Origin: Lolium rigidum
Lineage: Eukaryota > Streptophyta > Magnoliopsida > Poales > Poaceae
Direction of reading: 5' to 3'
Assembly (NCBI RefSeq): GCF_022539505.1
Contig: NC_061510.1
Coordinates: forward strand, 276,974,330 to 277,038,329
DNA length: 64,000 nucleotides
Part shown: piece by piece, positions 12,101 through 24,069 of the stretch
Numbering within the stretch: position 1 is the first letter of the stretch
Layout: each line of letters begins with the position of its first letter
The notes under the pieces: generated by a model
Database searches by the model: none
Told to the model about the DNA's origin: nothing
The model's input: only the letters and a program-made list of their open reading frames with translations
Position numbers and translations under genes: made by a program

Positions 12101-14204
12101 CAAGAATTTGTTAGTGTGACTTAACTAGGAATACAACCATAACATGTATATCATTTATATACACCTGAGCTAGACTTTCTAGTCTTTTCTTTTCTTTTTG
12201 CCAAAATATCTTTTGCGGTTTCTCTTTTAGCTTTCCTCATTATTCAGAAAAACACTTCAACATCAATAACTTCTAGGTTTGTTGGTCTAATACCAATAAC
12301 CTTGAGGTTCTTATTTTGAAGTTAATCATCATGTGACAAGTGTTCCAGATTTCACTATTAGTAACTTTGTAATACGATGAACAATTTCACTCATAATTTT
12401 ATCCATTAATTCATGACAACTTTCTGAGACCATGTATGTACATGCTAGGCTCATAAAGTTTAAACCTTGGTATTTGCATGTGCAAATCTAGCTTGCACCC
12501 GTTGTATGCACACGTAGAATCTATCACACCCGATCATCACGTGATGCTTCAAAACGACGAGTCTTAGCAACGGTGCATATTAAGGATGGTCACTTCATGG
12601 ATATGCGAATATCGTTAGTGCCCCAATAGTTGGAGGATTGTGACGCCTTGCGTCTTCAACCTTCGTACATTCCCATAAAACTTATGAGTTCATGTAGTCT
12701 CACCAAATTATATTCTATCATCTTGCAATAAGGTCTTAGATATCACATATATCTCATACCTTGATTATTTCGAAAACTAAATTTTCAGCTCCTTACTTTT
12801 CAAACAGATTTGAACTTCAAGTTTCACGGAGACAAGATAACTTTAGGTACTAATTGAAACCATAGCTCTTTGAATCAACAATGTGAGGTTTACTAAAAGT
12901 TTGCAATAGGACTTAATCAATTCTTGATTCTTTAACAATACGGTACCAATCCGTAAAGTTTCTTGTCAGATTTTAACAGTATTTCTATCTCAATTACAAG
13001 ACTAGTGCATGGTAGAAAACGGATGCCAATACTACAAAATTAATTCAAAATACTACTCAGACTATGTTCATGATAATTAGTTCATGTTTAAATCTAATTA
13101 CTAATGAACTCCCACTTAATACAACATCCCTCATAGTTGTTAAGTGGTACACGATCCAAATCCACTACACCAAAACCGATCATCACGTGAGATGATGTAG
13201 ATTCAATGGTGAACATCAACATGTTGATCATATCATCCATATGACTCGTGTTCAACCTTTCGGTTCCGTTGTCCCGAGGCCATGTCTGTACATGCTAGGC
13301 TCATCAAGCAAACCCAAGTATTCCGCGTGTGCAACATGGCTTACACCCGTTGTATGTGAACGTTGAGTCTATCACATCCGATCATCACGAGATGCTTCGA
13401 AACGACGAACTGTACAACGGTGCATACTTAGGGGAGAACACTTTATTATCTTGATATTAATGTGAGGGATCATCTTATAATGCTACCGTCGCGATCTAAG
13501 CAAAATAAGATGCATAAAAAGAATTAACATCACATGCAGTTCATATGTGATATGATATGGCCCTTTTGTCTTTGCGCCTTCGATCTTCATCTCTAAAGCA
13601 CGGACATGATCTCCATCATCAACGGGCATGATCTCCATCATCGTCGGCGTAGCGTCAAGGTTCATGGTGCCGTCTTCATGGTTGTTCACCTCATGTAGCA
13701 ACTATTACAACTACTTTGAAATACTACTCAACATGAAATTTAAAGACAACCATAAGGCTCCTGCCAGTTGCCACAATACAATAATGATCATCTCATACAT
13801 ATTTATCATCACATTATGGCCATATCACATCAGCAAACCCTGCAAAAACAAGTTAGACGTCTCTAATTTGGTTTGCATATTTTACGTGGTTTAGGGTTTT
13901 CGAGTAAGATCTAATCTACCTACGAACATGAACCACAACGGTGATACTAGTGTTGTCAATAGAAGAGTAAATTGAATCTTCACTATAGTAGGAGAGACAG
14001 ACACCCGCAAAGCCTCTTATGCAATACAAGTTGCATGTCGAACGAGGAGCAAGTCTCATGAACGCGGTCATGTAAAGTTAGCCCGAGCCGCTTCATCCCA
14101 CTATGCCACAAAGATGCAAAGTACTCAAACTAAAGACAACAGGAGCATCAACGCCCACAAAACCATTGTGTTCTACTCGTGCAACCATCTATGCATAGAC
14201 ACGG
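9177..14204 (-). pseudogene. Decayed Copia gag-pol region of element C
   Basis: No frame exceeds about 100 codons, yet family traces remain on the minus strand. A GAG-pre-integrase motif survives at 11627-11770 (YLWNRHLGHVRKERMKELHA, then GFLES). Around 10560-10680 a stretch reads GPDSVKMAI...HEIQDR...SKWIYKI, matching the start of the Copia reverse transcriptase domain. Stops and frameshifts are dense throughout. A segment of about 160 bases in the 5' leader is duplicated (about 12430-12590 and 13277-13440). No functional Copia protein can be made from this copy. Confidence 0.75.
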
Positions 14205-14215
14205 CTCTGATACCA
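14205..14215 (-). other. Primer binding site of element C (tRNA-iMet type)
   Basis: Reverse complement TGGTATCAGAG, one base inside the 5' LTR. It matches the initiator methionine tRNA 3' end used by most plant Copia elements. Confidence 0.9.
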
Positions 14216-14216
14216 A

Positions 14217-16009
14217 TGTAGGATAAAGTTGCATAGAAAACAAAAAAATTCCTACCGCGAACACGCAATCCAAGCCAAGATGCAATCTAGAAGACGGTAG
14301 CAACGAGGGGTATCGAGTCTCACCCTTGAAGAGATTCCAAAGCCTACAAGATGAGGCTCTTGTTGCTGCGGTAGACGTTCACTTGCCGCTTGCAAAAGCG
14401 CGTAGAAGATCTTGATCACGATCGCTTCCGGCGCCACGAACGGGCAAGCACCTCCGTACTCGGTCACACGTTCGGTTGTTGATGAAGACGACGTCCACCT
14501 CCCCGTTCCAGCGGGCAGCGGAAGTAGTAGCTCCTCTTGAATCCGACAGCACGACGGTGTGGTGTCGGTGGTGGTGGAGAAATCCGGCGGAGCTTCGCTT
14601 AAGCGTGCGGGATGTGGTGGAGGAGAGAGACCGCTAGGGTTTGGGGAGAGAGAGGGGTTGGGCGCCGGCCCTCTAAGGGGTGCGGCCAAGGCTGAGGCTT
14701 GAAGTGGCCAGCCCCCTCTCCTATGCCCCTCATTATATAGGTGGAAGCCCCAAGAGTTCTAGTCCAAGTCTTCGAATAAGACCCCAACACTAAAACCTCC
14801 CATATGTGGGAAACCTACTCAAGGAGGAGTCCTACCCAAGGTGGGACTCCAACCTTTCCTTGAGGTGGGTTGGCCGGCCACCCTAGAGGAGTCCACCTTG
14901 GACTCCTCCCCTTTAGGGTTGGCTGGCCATGCAAGGTGGAGTCCCTCCGGGACTCTACTTTCCATGGTGATTTTTTCCGGACTTTTCTAGAACCTTCTAG
15001 AACCTGCCATAAATGCACCGGATCATTTCCAAACTTGGAATATGACTTCCTATATATGAATCTTATTCTCCGGACCATTCCGAACTCCTCGTGATGTCCG
15101 GATCTCATCCGGGACTCCGAACAAATATTCGAACTCCATTCCATATTCAAGTTCTACCATTTCAACATCAAACCTTAAGTGTGTCACCCTACGGTTCGCG
15201 AACTATGCGGACATGGTTGAGTACTCACTCCGGCCAATAACCAATAGCGGGATCTGGAGATCCATAATGGCTCCCACATATTCAACGATGACTTCAGTGA
15301 TCGAATGAACCATTCACATACGATACCAATTCCCTGTGTCACGCGATATTTTACTTGTCCGAGGTTTGATCTTCGGTATCACTCTATACCTTGTTCATCC
15401 TCGTCTCCGACAAGTACTCTTTACTCGTACCGTGGTATGTGGTCTCTTATGAACTTATTCATATGCTTGCAAGACATTAGACGACATTCCACCGAGAGGG
15501 CCCAGAGTATATCTATCCGTCATCGGGATGGAAAAATCCCACTGTTGATCCATATGCCTCAACTCATACTTTCCGGATACTTAATCCCACCTTTATAACC
15601 ACCCATTTACGCAGTGGCGTTTGATGTAATCAAAGTACCTTTCCGGTATAAGTGATTTACATGATCTCATGGTCATAAGGACTAGGTAACTATGTATCGA
15701 AAGCTTATAGCAAATAACTTAATGACGAGATCTTATGCTACGCTTAATTGGGTGTGTCCATTACATCATTCATACAATGATATAACCTTGTTATTAATAA
15801 CATCCAATGTTCATGATTATGAAACTAATCATCCATTAATCAACAAGCTAGTTAAGAGGCATACTAGGGACTCTTTGTTTGTCTACATATCACACATGTA
15901 CTAATGTTTCGGTTAACACAATTATAGCATGATATATAAACATTTATCATAAACATAAAGATATAAATAATAACCACTTTATTATTGCCTCTAGAGCATA
16001 TCTCCTTCA
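14217..16009 (-). repeat. 5' LTR of element C
   Basis: Pairs with 7367-9164. In element sense it starts TGAAGGAGATATGCC and ends CTTTATCCTACA next to the PBS. Confidence 0.93.
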
Positions 16010-16014
16010 ACGAG

Positions 16015-16077
16015 GAGCCTACCAGCAGCTGCGCCGGCGGCAGCGATGACGACGACGAGGGCAGCAACGGCCCTTAG
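16015..16077 (+). pseudogene. Antisense acidic ORF of element B, 3' part
   Basis: Directly after the right-hand ACGAG duplication, the frame interrupted at 7366 continues for 20 codons, including GGSDDDDEGS, to TAG at 16075-16077. Its composition matches the 5' part and the C-terminal region of the element A homologue. Confidence 0.75.
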
Positions 16078-16441
16078 ATTAGGGACTACTAGCATAGGAC
16101 TAGTTGTAGTAATCGGTTTTTGTTCTTTCTTCCTTGAGCAATCGGCTCTTCTCTGTAAAAGCACTTTTATTAATGAAGAAAACATATCTAAGCCGATTCT
16201 GTCCTTTTACCAGTTTTGACGATTGTCAAAGTAAGTCAACACACCAAGAGCCGATGGCAGCGCATCGGCCCTTGCCATAAAACGCGAGCAAGGCCAACTC
16301 TGTTGCTTATTCAAACGGTAACCTGCGACTTATCCGAAAGAGCAACACTCAGATCCCCAAATCGCCGCTCGAAAAGATCCAACTCACGGCCACACGAACC
16401 TCAGATCTCAATCGTGCAGGCTCGCACCCGCAACGGACCCA

Positions 16442-18130
16442 ATGGCGGAATCATCCAACGCCAACGCTATGGTCTCCAGCCTGAAGGTAATCCTTAACCG
16501 CTCCTCGCTATCCGAACATAGTGCTAGAATTAACAACAAGCATCTGAATTAATGCTTCGTTCCATCATTAATTTCTAGGTATCAGACATTCTACTGCCAC
16601 ATCCTTCCCTTGAGAAACCGCAGGAATAGCCGATGCTTTGGCCTTATCACTGTCTCTCCTTGAGAAACATGAAGACCTTCTGAAAACCATCGGCTATTTT
16701 TGGTCTGATGCTTTGAATTGCTTCATGTTTGGTCATGGCCCCATGACACCAACCTTACTGGACGTGGTCATGATCACTGGTTTAGACATTGCATCCCCAT
16801 TCCTCGCAACCTCTCCTTTACCTCGTCAACCGATGGTTTTGAGACTTGGTGGTCAATGTGGAAGACTCACGCCTTCGGAGAGCTGCGGGACCATTGCCGA
16901 AACAGCTTGCTGCTGAATATGACATCCTCGCGGAAGCGGTACCACTACTCACAATTTATTTTTTAAGTGGTTTGCGCTGATTTCCCTTTATAACCTTGCT
17001 CTGTCTTCCTGCAGCAACAGGACGGTCCTGACCCTGTAGATGATGACGGCTCCCCTTTTCAGATTCCTCCCAGCAGCTCCGGTGGTCCTCTTCTGCAAAA
17101 ACTCACCACCTTTGAAGAAGGTTGTGATGCAGAGCCAGCCGATAACACCCAAATCGGCTTCAAAAAGCAGAGTGTCTACTAGGTCAGCTGCCCCCCGAGC
17201 CTCAGTCAAGGCGAGAACAGCGGTGAGGAAAGTAGCTGCCAGGAAGACTCTGAAGCGCCAAAGCCCTACTCCAGCTGAAGAAGGCTCGCACGTAAGTTTC
17301 GCCCATGCTTTGGCTGATTCCATTTCATCCTTCTAGGCTTCTGCATCATACTTGTATTTCTTCTACAAACCTCCACTGAAGAAAACTCTAGTGAGGACAC
17401 ACAGTCCAGTCGAAGGGACTCGAGCTCAGGCAATTCTGAGAAAACCACCACGCAGAGCCAGCCAGACTTGCCACCGTCGGCTTCTAAGAAAAGGTCAGCC
17501 CCTGAACCTGCCGTTTCCCAAACTCCCATCAAAGCGGGGCAGAGCAGCCTACGCACAAAAAATCGATGCATCAAGAGAGCTCGCAAGGAACCGCAAGCCA
17601 CTCCATCAAACCAGGAGATATCAAATGTAACTACATCCTCTCCTCGGCTCATTTTGCATGCTGACCCCTTGTCGTTCTTATCGGCTAACCTCTCCCTCTG
17701 CAGACTGATGACACCTCCAGTGGGGAAGTCGAGGAGGTACCCATGCCATCCGCCACTCTGGTCCTAGCAACTTCTACGAGTGTAGTTGAGAAGGTGGCCA
17801 ACTTGGCCAAACCGACAGCAGAAACACCAGAGCCGATCACCTCTTCTTCCGTTGAAAGCCGATATTGCAGACAAATGCCAATGGCTTAATGAGAAAAAGG
17901 CTGCCTTGGACGCCAAAACTGACACATCTGACAGCACTGCTGAACTGGCGACCTTGCGCAAAGAGTTGGAGGTCCTCGAAGAGGAGGTTCGGGCAACAAA
18001 ACAGCTCATTGAAGCTAAGGAAGCTCTCATCGTTCACTCCCTCGAGGAAGCAGAAGGCCTCAAAGCTGAACTGAAGACCGACTTGGCCGAAATCCGCGCC
18101 TTGAACACGCAGCTGGTAGATCCCGTGTAA
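16442..18130 (+). pseudogene. Antisense PMD-like gene of element B with coiled-coil C-terminus
   Basis: This gene runs opposite to element B. A short first exon starts at 16442 (MAESSNANAMVSSLK) and meets a GT donor at 16487-16488. After a TTCTAG acceptor near 16578, the text reads LPHPSLEKP, then, after a frame disruption, KTIGYFWSDALNCFMFGHG and PMTPTLLDVVMITGLDIASP. A further frame gives DGFETWW. This resembles the plant mobile domain (aminotransferase-like, PF10536) with its FW...F..G.M..TL.DV...TGL pattern. Downstream frames are rich in Pro, Lys and Ser. The last part (17840-18127) is a coiled coil with heptads of Leu, Glu and Lys. At least two frameshifts break the PMD part. PMD genes are known both as host genes (MAIN/MAIL1) and in transposons. 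Exon borders are provisional. Confidence 0.6.
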
Positions 18131-18134
18131 TTTG

Positions 18135-18265
18135 TACTAGAGTCGATGGCTGTGCATCGGCTTTTTACATTCTGAAGTCGATGTCTTCGCATCGGCTGTA
18201 CTTGTATACTGTTGTCTTCGCATATTTTCTCAAGTCGATGTCTGTGCATCGGCTGTGACTTGCAT
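18135..18265. repeat. Short tandem repeats with GTCGATG...GCATCGGCT core
   Basis: Three to four irregular copies of about 40-50 bases follow the PMD-like gene. Each has AGTCGATG, then TGCATCGGCT or CGCATCGGCT. The core is itself an imperfect inverted repeat (CGATG / CATCG). Confidence 0.65.
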
Positions 18266-18892
18266 GTACATTTTTTTTTACTGGCCAATTTTTCTACCGG
18301 CCCCCAATATTTCACTGCACATATCGCACGTGTTCATCTGATTAGGTCCCCCCCGAGCCGAATCTGTCAGGTAACTGCAGATATCGGCTCTGTAGTTAGC
18401 CAAGGCACTGTACTTGAACATCGGCTTCGTCAGGACCAATGTTGTCTTCTTCCAGTTCATCAGCCGATATGAACCCAGACCCTAGCTTTCCGTCACTTGT
18501 TAGATCGACACTGAATACAGGGAAAACGTATGGTAAGGATAATATGGGCCGATTGCTGGAATCGGCCCCCATTTTGATTGTATTGCTCAATGAAGGTTTA
18601 CATCTTGGACCTGCTTTACTATAACTACGTGACATGCTTGAGACAAGATTATTCCTTTTTATTTTTTGGGGCCGATCACAAGGATCGGCCTTGCCACGTA
18701 CGTCCATAGATTTTGCTCTTGTTACATGGTCAGCCGGTGGATAAGACCAGCCTCACCCCGTCTTTTGTCACGTCGACGCGCTCGCAGTCGTCCAAAGTGA
18801 TGCCTGAGAGTGGCTCTTGGCCTGTCGTCTCCCAAACGTTCATGCCAGCCGTTGAAATCTCGGCTGAGTCATCTGCGTGGACGACTTCTACT

Positions 18893-21800
18893 TCATCTCC
18901 ATCCCATCGTATTAAACATTGGTGCATAGTGGATGGAATGCAACGAGTTGGCGTGGATCCAATCTCTCCCTAGCAGGACAGCATAGGTGCTCTTGCTATC
19001 GACAATAAAGAACGTCGTAGGGATGGTTTTTCTTCCTACGGTCGGATCCACGTTCGGAACACCTTGTGCTTCGGATACTTGGCCGTTGAAATCGCTCGGT
19101 GTAACGTTGGTCTTGATCGGATCCGAGCTAGAGCGTCCCAACCGACGTAGCATGGAGTATGGCATAATGTTGATCGCCGCTCCGGTGTCCACCAGCATCT
19201 TGTTGACAGGCTGCCCATTGATATAACCTCGTAAGTACAGGGCCTTCAGGTGTCTGTAGCTCCTTTCTCGTGGCTTCTCAAAGATAACTGGTCGTGGGCC
19301 GTAGTAAAGTTGTGCCACAGGTGCTTCGTCTAATCCTGGAGCATAAAACTCCGCTGGAAGGACGAACACCATGTTTGTGCCAGCCGATGTCTCATCATCG
19401 GCTTTCCTTTGTTTGGGGCGCCACTCTTTCTTTTGTGGTCGACCTTCTTCGTCCCGAAGTTCGCTGAATTTTCGCGGCCGGATCAGGCCGCGCCTTCCTT
19501 AACGTGTGTAGGTATAACCTTTCGGCTTCCTCCAAACCACGTAGTCGCTGAACCCTACGCTTTTGGGAACGGCTGAGTCCATCAGGCACCACCTTGGCCG
19601 GTGGTACTTATCTTCTTCTTCTTCATCGTCGTCTTCTAACTCCTCGAGATCTTCCACCCGAGAGGACTCAGCGTGCTTGTTCCGAGATGGGAGAGGCCCT
19701 AGACGTTTGAATACTGACACGTCTCCTGCACCCTTCTTCTTCTGTCTACATTCTCGGCGCTTGCCGATTGTAGGCAATCGGCTCATTCCTGAATCCCAGC
19801 AGTGTCTGAAGAAGGGACAGTCCCAGTGCATATCCACGTCGTCTTGCTCTCTTGACTTTTCCTTGGCATGGCGCTCATATCGCTCCTCGTCGCGATCATG
19901 CCGACGATGTCTCCTGGCGTCCCTGCTAGCCAGCGTATCGTCGGCGTTGGTCGTATTGACTCACGTATTTGTTGAGGAGGTGATCAGAGAGAGGTCGCTG
20001 ATATCGCACATTCTTCACTTCTCCCTCTGTGATGTAGCGCTTGCCATCGTGCCGGAGCCGATCGCGTGGAACGGCTTCCTCTTTGTCCTTGTTATGAGAG
20101 CGGCTTCCCTCGTCTCTGTCCTTACCAGAGTGGTGCCCAGGTCCTACCATGTTTATGTTGAACGAGAAACCTGGCTGGCACTTCCCAGGGTAAGTGCACT
20201 CCACCATGTTAACGGCGGGGAAAGGGTGTGTGTCGACTTTCATGGCGTACTGGCTGAAGATTAGACGCCCTTGTTCTATCGCCATTTGGATCTGCTGACG
20301 CCACACCCTGCAGTCGTTGGTGGTATGGGTGAACGTGTTATGCCACTTGCGGCATGGCTTTCCGTTCAGCTCTCGTGCCGTGGGGATTTTGTGGCCTTCG
20401 GGTACCTTTAGCTGCTTCTCCTTAAGTAAGAGGTCGAAAATTTGCTCAGCTTTGGTCCCGTCGAAGTCAAACCCTCTTGGAGGACCTTGTGGCTTAACCC
20501 ATTTGCAGGACACGGGGCTTGCCCCCCGAGTCCATTCAGCCACTTCTACCTCTTGATCTCTCGCGGAGCCTTCATCTTCATCTGCCTCAACCAGGACTAC
20601 CGCACGCTTGAATTTATCCTGGTACAACTCTGGGTGGCGCTGTTCATATAATGACAGCTTCACGAACCATATGCGCCGGTGAAGGGTAGTCTCGCTTGGG
20701 AAGCCATATCCTTGATCGGTGAGGCGAGACCCACCACCGCCAACTCGATCGCTTCTTTTTCGGTCAAACGAGCCGAATAGCATCGGTTCCTAACGGTCCT
20801 GAAGCGCTGGATGTATTCTCGACACCGTTTCTCCGCGCTTCGTCGTACTTGTGCTAGATCGGCAATGCCAGCCTCGGAAGCCTCGCGAGTGATACCGCAT
20901 GTGGAACTGTTCTTCCAACCGCTTCCGAGTCCGGATTGAGTCCGGTGGCAGCGATGTGTACCACCCGAAAGCCGATCCTCGTGAGGGACTGCGCGAAGAA
21001 CCTCACACGTAGTTCATCCGATGCTGAGATCGTGCCTGACTGCGCCAAATATCGGCTCACATGTTCGATTGAACTGGAGCCATCTGACCCACTAAACTTG
21101 GAAAATTCAAGGAGCCGATATTTGGGTGGTAGTGGGATCAAATCGTACTCGTTGGGGTACGGCTTGGAATAGCCGATTGCCCTCCTTTTCGGCACCATGC
21201 CGAACTGGTCTCTCAAGATTGTACTGATCTGATCCGCGGTGCTCGGCTGCAGGAGTCGAGCTCCGAAGATTCGCTCGGAGTGGCATACTTAGCCAGCCAC
21301 GCTTGCTTCTCAAGCTCCGAGCCAGCTGCAGGAGTTGAGCTCCGGAGGTTCGTCGGAGTGGCATACTTAGCTAGCCACGTCTCGCTTCTCAAGATCTGAT
21401 CCGAAGCTCCTCCCTGCTGTTCCGAAGTCCCCGTCTGTTGCGGTCCGGTTCGTGAGTGCCCGATGCATGCGATGCCCGGCACGTATGTGCACGTGTACCC
21501 GTGAGGGATCTCCTTAGGCGCCTCATACAAGAACCGGTAATCACTAGGGTCACCACCGATCTTGTAGACGACGAATGCCGGTGAACTCGACACTTCCGGT
21601 GCCGCCAACGCGAACGGCAGCGGTGGTCGGGACCGGAGTGGTATCTCTCCTTGGTGAGTCCCTAGAGCAGGTCCCGACGGAGAGTACCGATGCCTCATGA
21701 TTTCCCGGATCACCCGAAGGGCAACACGCTCCAAAGCGTTCACCGAGGCTCTCGAGAATGGCGGTGCGGTGAATGAGCTACCATGAAATTAATCTCCCGA

Positions 21801-22010
21801 CGCGAGACCCGGTGCGTTCTTCGAAGGGGTAGACAGGTCCACTCCATCGAGCGCGCCTTCAGGTGAGAACCCTTTCCACCTAATGCCGTGTGAGCGGGTC
21901 CTCTGGAAAGAGCCGATGAGGTCGGCTTCGAGGATAGCTTTGACCTCGTCATACTTCTTCTTGAGCTCCTCAGTCAGATCTTCGTACGTGACTGGAGTAC
22001 CTTCCGCCAT
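18893..22010 (-). pseudogene. gag-protease of element B (frameshifted)
   Basis: The minus-strand start is ATG at 22010 (MAEGTPVTYEDL). The Gypsy capsid region follows (SIEHVSRYLAQSGTISASDE, FFAQSL) near 20900-21120. A Cys-His segment (CRKWHNTFTHTTNDC) lies near 20310-20350, a charged linker near 19600-20000, and the retroviral-type aspartic protease motif MLVDTGAAINIMPYS near 19170-19215. The frame ends at 18893 after LLGRDWIHANS. Several frameshifts break the gene, so it is unlikely to give one product. Gag would form the particle and the protease would cleave it. No reverse transcriptase follows. The copy in element A is collinear and has different breaks. Confidence 0.85.
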
Positions 22011-22047
22011 ATCAGATTTAGATGGCGATGCAGTTGATGTCGGAGAT

Positions 22048-22066
22048 GGTCCCACCGGGCGTGCCA
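22048..22066 (-). other. Primer-binding-site region of element B
   Basis: On the minus strand, TGGCACGCCCGGTGGGACC lies a few bases inside the 5' LTR, as is usual in plant Gypsy elements. Element A has the same sequence at 42813-42831. I cannot name the tRNA with confidence. Confidence 0.6.
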
Positions 22067-22071
22067 GAATG

Positions 22072-23230
22072 TGTTGCGGTCAGAAACCCACCGGCGAGCA
22101 ACGACGGGCAACACAGTAGAGCCGGGAGGCTCCCAGAACTGCGGCTGGCCCTGGTCCCTCGAGCGACGGCCCGCAAAGCCTCGGCACGCACGTCCGATGC
22201 TCGGTGCAGGGCGTGCCACCCGACCTATACCCGGTCGGGAAGGTGATGGATTTGCTTCGCTTAGTTTCCTGCATGGCATACACGTAAACATTAAATACGA
22301 GCCTCGATCGGCTCTCAGGTTATCCTGTGAATCGGCTCAAGGAGCCGATCCACCCATGATTCGTATGAGGTCTACGATCACATGGTGGTCCTGCTTGATT
22401 GATATAAAAATAAAACGACCTACGACGATTTAGGGTTTTCACCACATAATCGGAACATCCTACGCGTGATTGAGCCTGGCAGCCACGCACGGTGATAATA
22501 AACCAACCCTAGACAAGGCCTAAAAACCAACATGAAGTTGATCCCCGGAACATCTTATCTAGGGCTAGCAAACTACACCCTACGTGCTACTGGATCCTTC
22601 AACCCGTTTGCAAGGCCTAACTATGCAGATATTAAACTAATCCTTGAAGAACAAGGAGCAATCATAACGGATCGGATCTACTAAATAATGATCAAGCGAG
22701 GTGTCGCCCTTACACCTAAGATAGGTGTAAGGGCGGCTAAACGTCTAAGGGTTGCATGGACAAAAGCATGTGACACGATGAAACAATGCTAACCCTAACA
22801 CATCTATGATAACTACGTTGCTCGCCATCAACAAGGCTTCAGCACGAGCAACGCATGAACAACGAATAAACGTATATCGCCTAGATCGCAAGATGCGATC
22901 TAGGCAGCATGATGCTTACCGGAAGAAACCCTCGAAACAAGGGGTTGGCGATGCGCCTAGATTGGTTTGTGATGAACGTGATTGTTGTTTTTCTCAATAA
23001 CCCTAGATACATATTTATAGTCCGTAGACTTTCTAACGTAGGAATAATCCCAACCGTGCACGAGCCAAATTCTATCTAACCGACACGCATCCTACTATAT
23101 TTACAGATACACGGGCAAACTAGCCCAAACTTTGTATACAAGGCCGATTCATGTATTTCTTCCGTGTATATTCTTCAAGCCCATCTTAATCCCGACCCAC
23201 CTCTGATCCGGTCAAATTCTTGTGATAACA
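22072..23230 (-). repeat. 5' LTR of element B
   Basis: Pairs with 5585-6745. It ends against ATCCT (23231-23235), which duplicates 5580-5584. Hairpins at 22331-22349 and about 22700-22735 match those of the other LTR. Confidence 0.93.
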
Positions 23231-23415
23231 ATCCTATAACCTGGTCTCTCAACAACCACCTTGAGACCGGTAAAAGGAAAACCTAGCAAGGCCATACATT
23301 TGCCTTACGCATCTCGATTTATCTTGATGATGACGCTTCATGCTTCATTTAAGTCGGAATGCCCACTTGATCATTGTTGCTTCGTGAATACTCATGATTA
23401 CGATATGAGATCCAC

Positions 23416-23960
23416 TATCGAGGGTGATCCTCGGCAATGCCCTCCGATAGGGGCTTAGGGTTGATGGAATCCTGCAAGCTGACACGAGACATCGGTTCAC
23501 AGACAAGCGGGGAGAGCGATTTACCCAGGTTCGGGGCCCTCGATGAGGTAAAACCCTTACGTCCTGCCTGTCTGTTCTTGATTATGATGATAATGGGTTA
23601 CAATGGGGTGCCGAATAGTTCGGCTAAGATCTCGTCGAGATGGCTAAGCGCTAAGGTGACCTAGCTTTAAGCTTCTGTTGGCTAAGATTGCTAAGGTTGA
23701 TTCTGTCCCTCGACAGCCCCTCTCCTGGCCTTTATATAGGAGGCCAGGTCTCAAGAGGTCTAATCGAGTACGACTAGGTTTACAGTAGATCTATCTCTAA
23801 GCTTTCCTTGTTCGGCTCCTTCTGTGTCTTGTACTTTAAGGAATCTTCCGTTGCACCGTCCTAGCAGCCCATCTTGCCGTCGAGTGCCTTCATGGGCCTC
23901 CAACTAGGAAATACAGGGTAGGGCAACATTGGTTACCCGAAGGGTAATGCCCACGTCGCA
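23416..23960 (-). repeat. 3' LTR of element D
   Basis: Nearly identical to 25739-26284. The right edge is uncertain by about two bases (CCACGTCGCA versus CCACGTCA). Confidence 0.9.
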
Positions 23961-24069
23961 TGGCCCCGAGTGTCTAGCCGAAGGTAGTTCGGGTAGAGAC
24001 TAAAGCATGCCTCCACCAATGTTCTTCTCCTTGGTTGTTCTTGTTCTTCTTGAATCTGCATCATCTTCT

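Larger units (their letters stand above)
7367..16009 (-). mobile_element. Element C: BARE/Angela-like Copia retrotransposon, coding region decayed
   Basis: LTRs at 7367-9164 and 14217-16009 are nearly identical. The target duplication ACGAG sits at 7362-7366 and 16010-16014. On the minus strand the LTR begins TGAAGGAGATATGCCCTAG, the hallmark start of Angela/BARE-type LTRs. It is followed by a PBS matching the 3' end of initiator methionine tRNA (TGGTATCAGAG) and, at the other end, a polypurine tract AAGTGGGAGA. The 5 kb interior should encode one Copia gag-pol polyprotein of about 1300 residues, but only short fragments survive. The element inserted into the antisense acidic ORF of element B and is therefore younger than B's arrival. 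Confidence 0.95.
5585..23230 (-). mobile_element. Element B: Gypsy-type gag-protease retrotransposon with antisense genes, split by element C
   Basis: Two near-identical LTRs (5585-6745 and 22072-23230) enclose the element. The 5 bp target duplication ATCCT sits at 5580-5584 and 23231-23235. The PBS-like sequence lies beside the right LTR and the polypurine tract beside the left, so the element reads on the minus strand. Without the 8.6 kb element C it is about 9.0 kb. In its own 5' to 3' order it has LTR, gag-protease (22010 to 18893), a spacer with an opposite-strand PMD-like gene, an opposite-strand acidic ORF, polypurine tract and LTR. I find no reverse transcriptase, RNase H or integrase, so it needs enzymes from elsewhere. 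Element A (41639-49399) is a relative in the other orientation. Confidence 0.92.
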
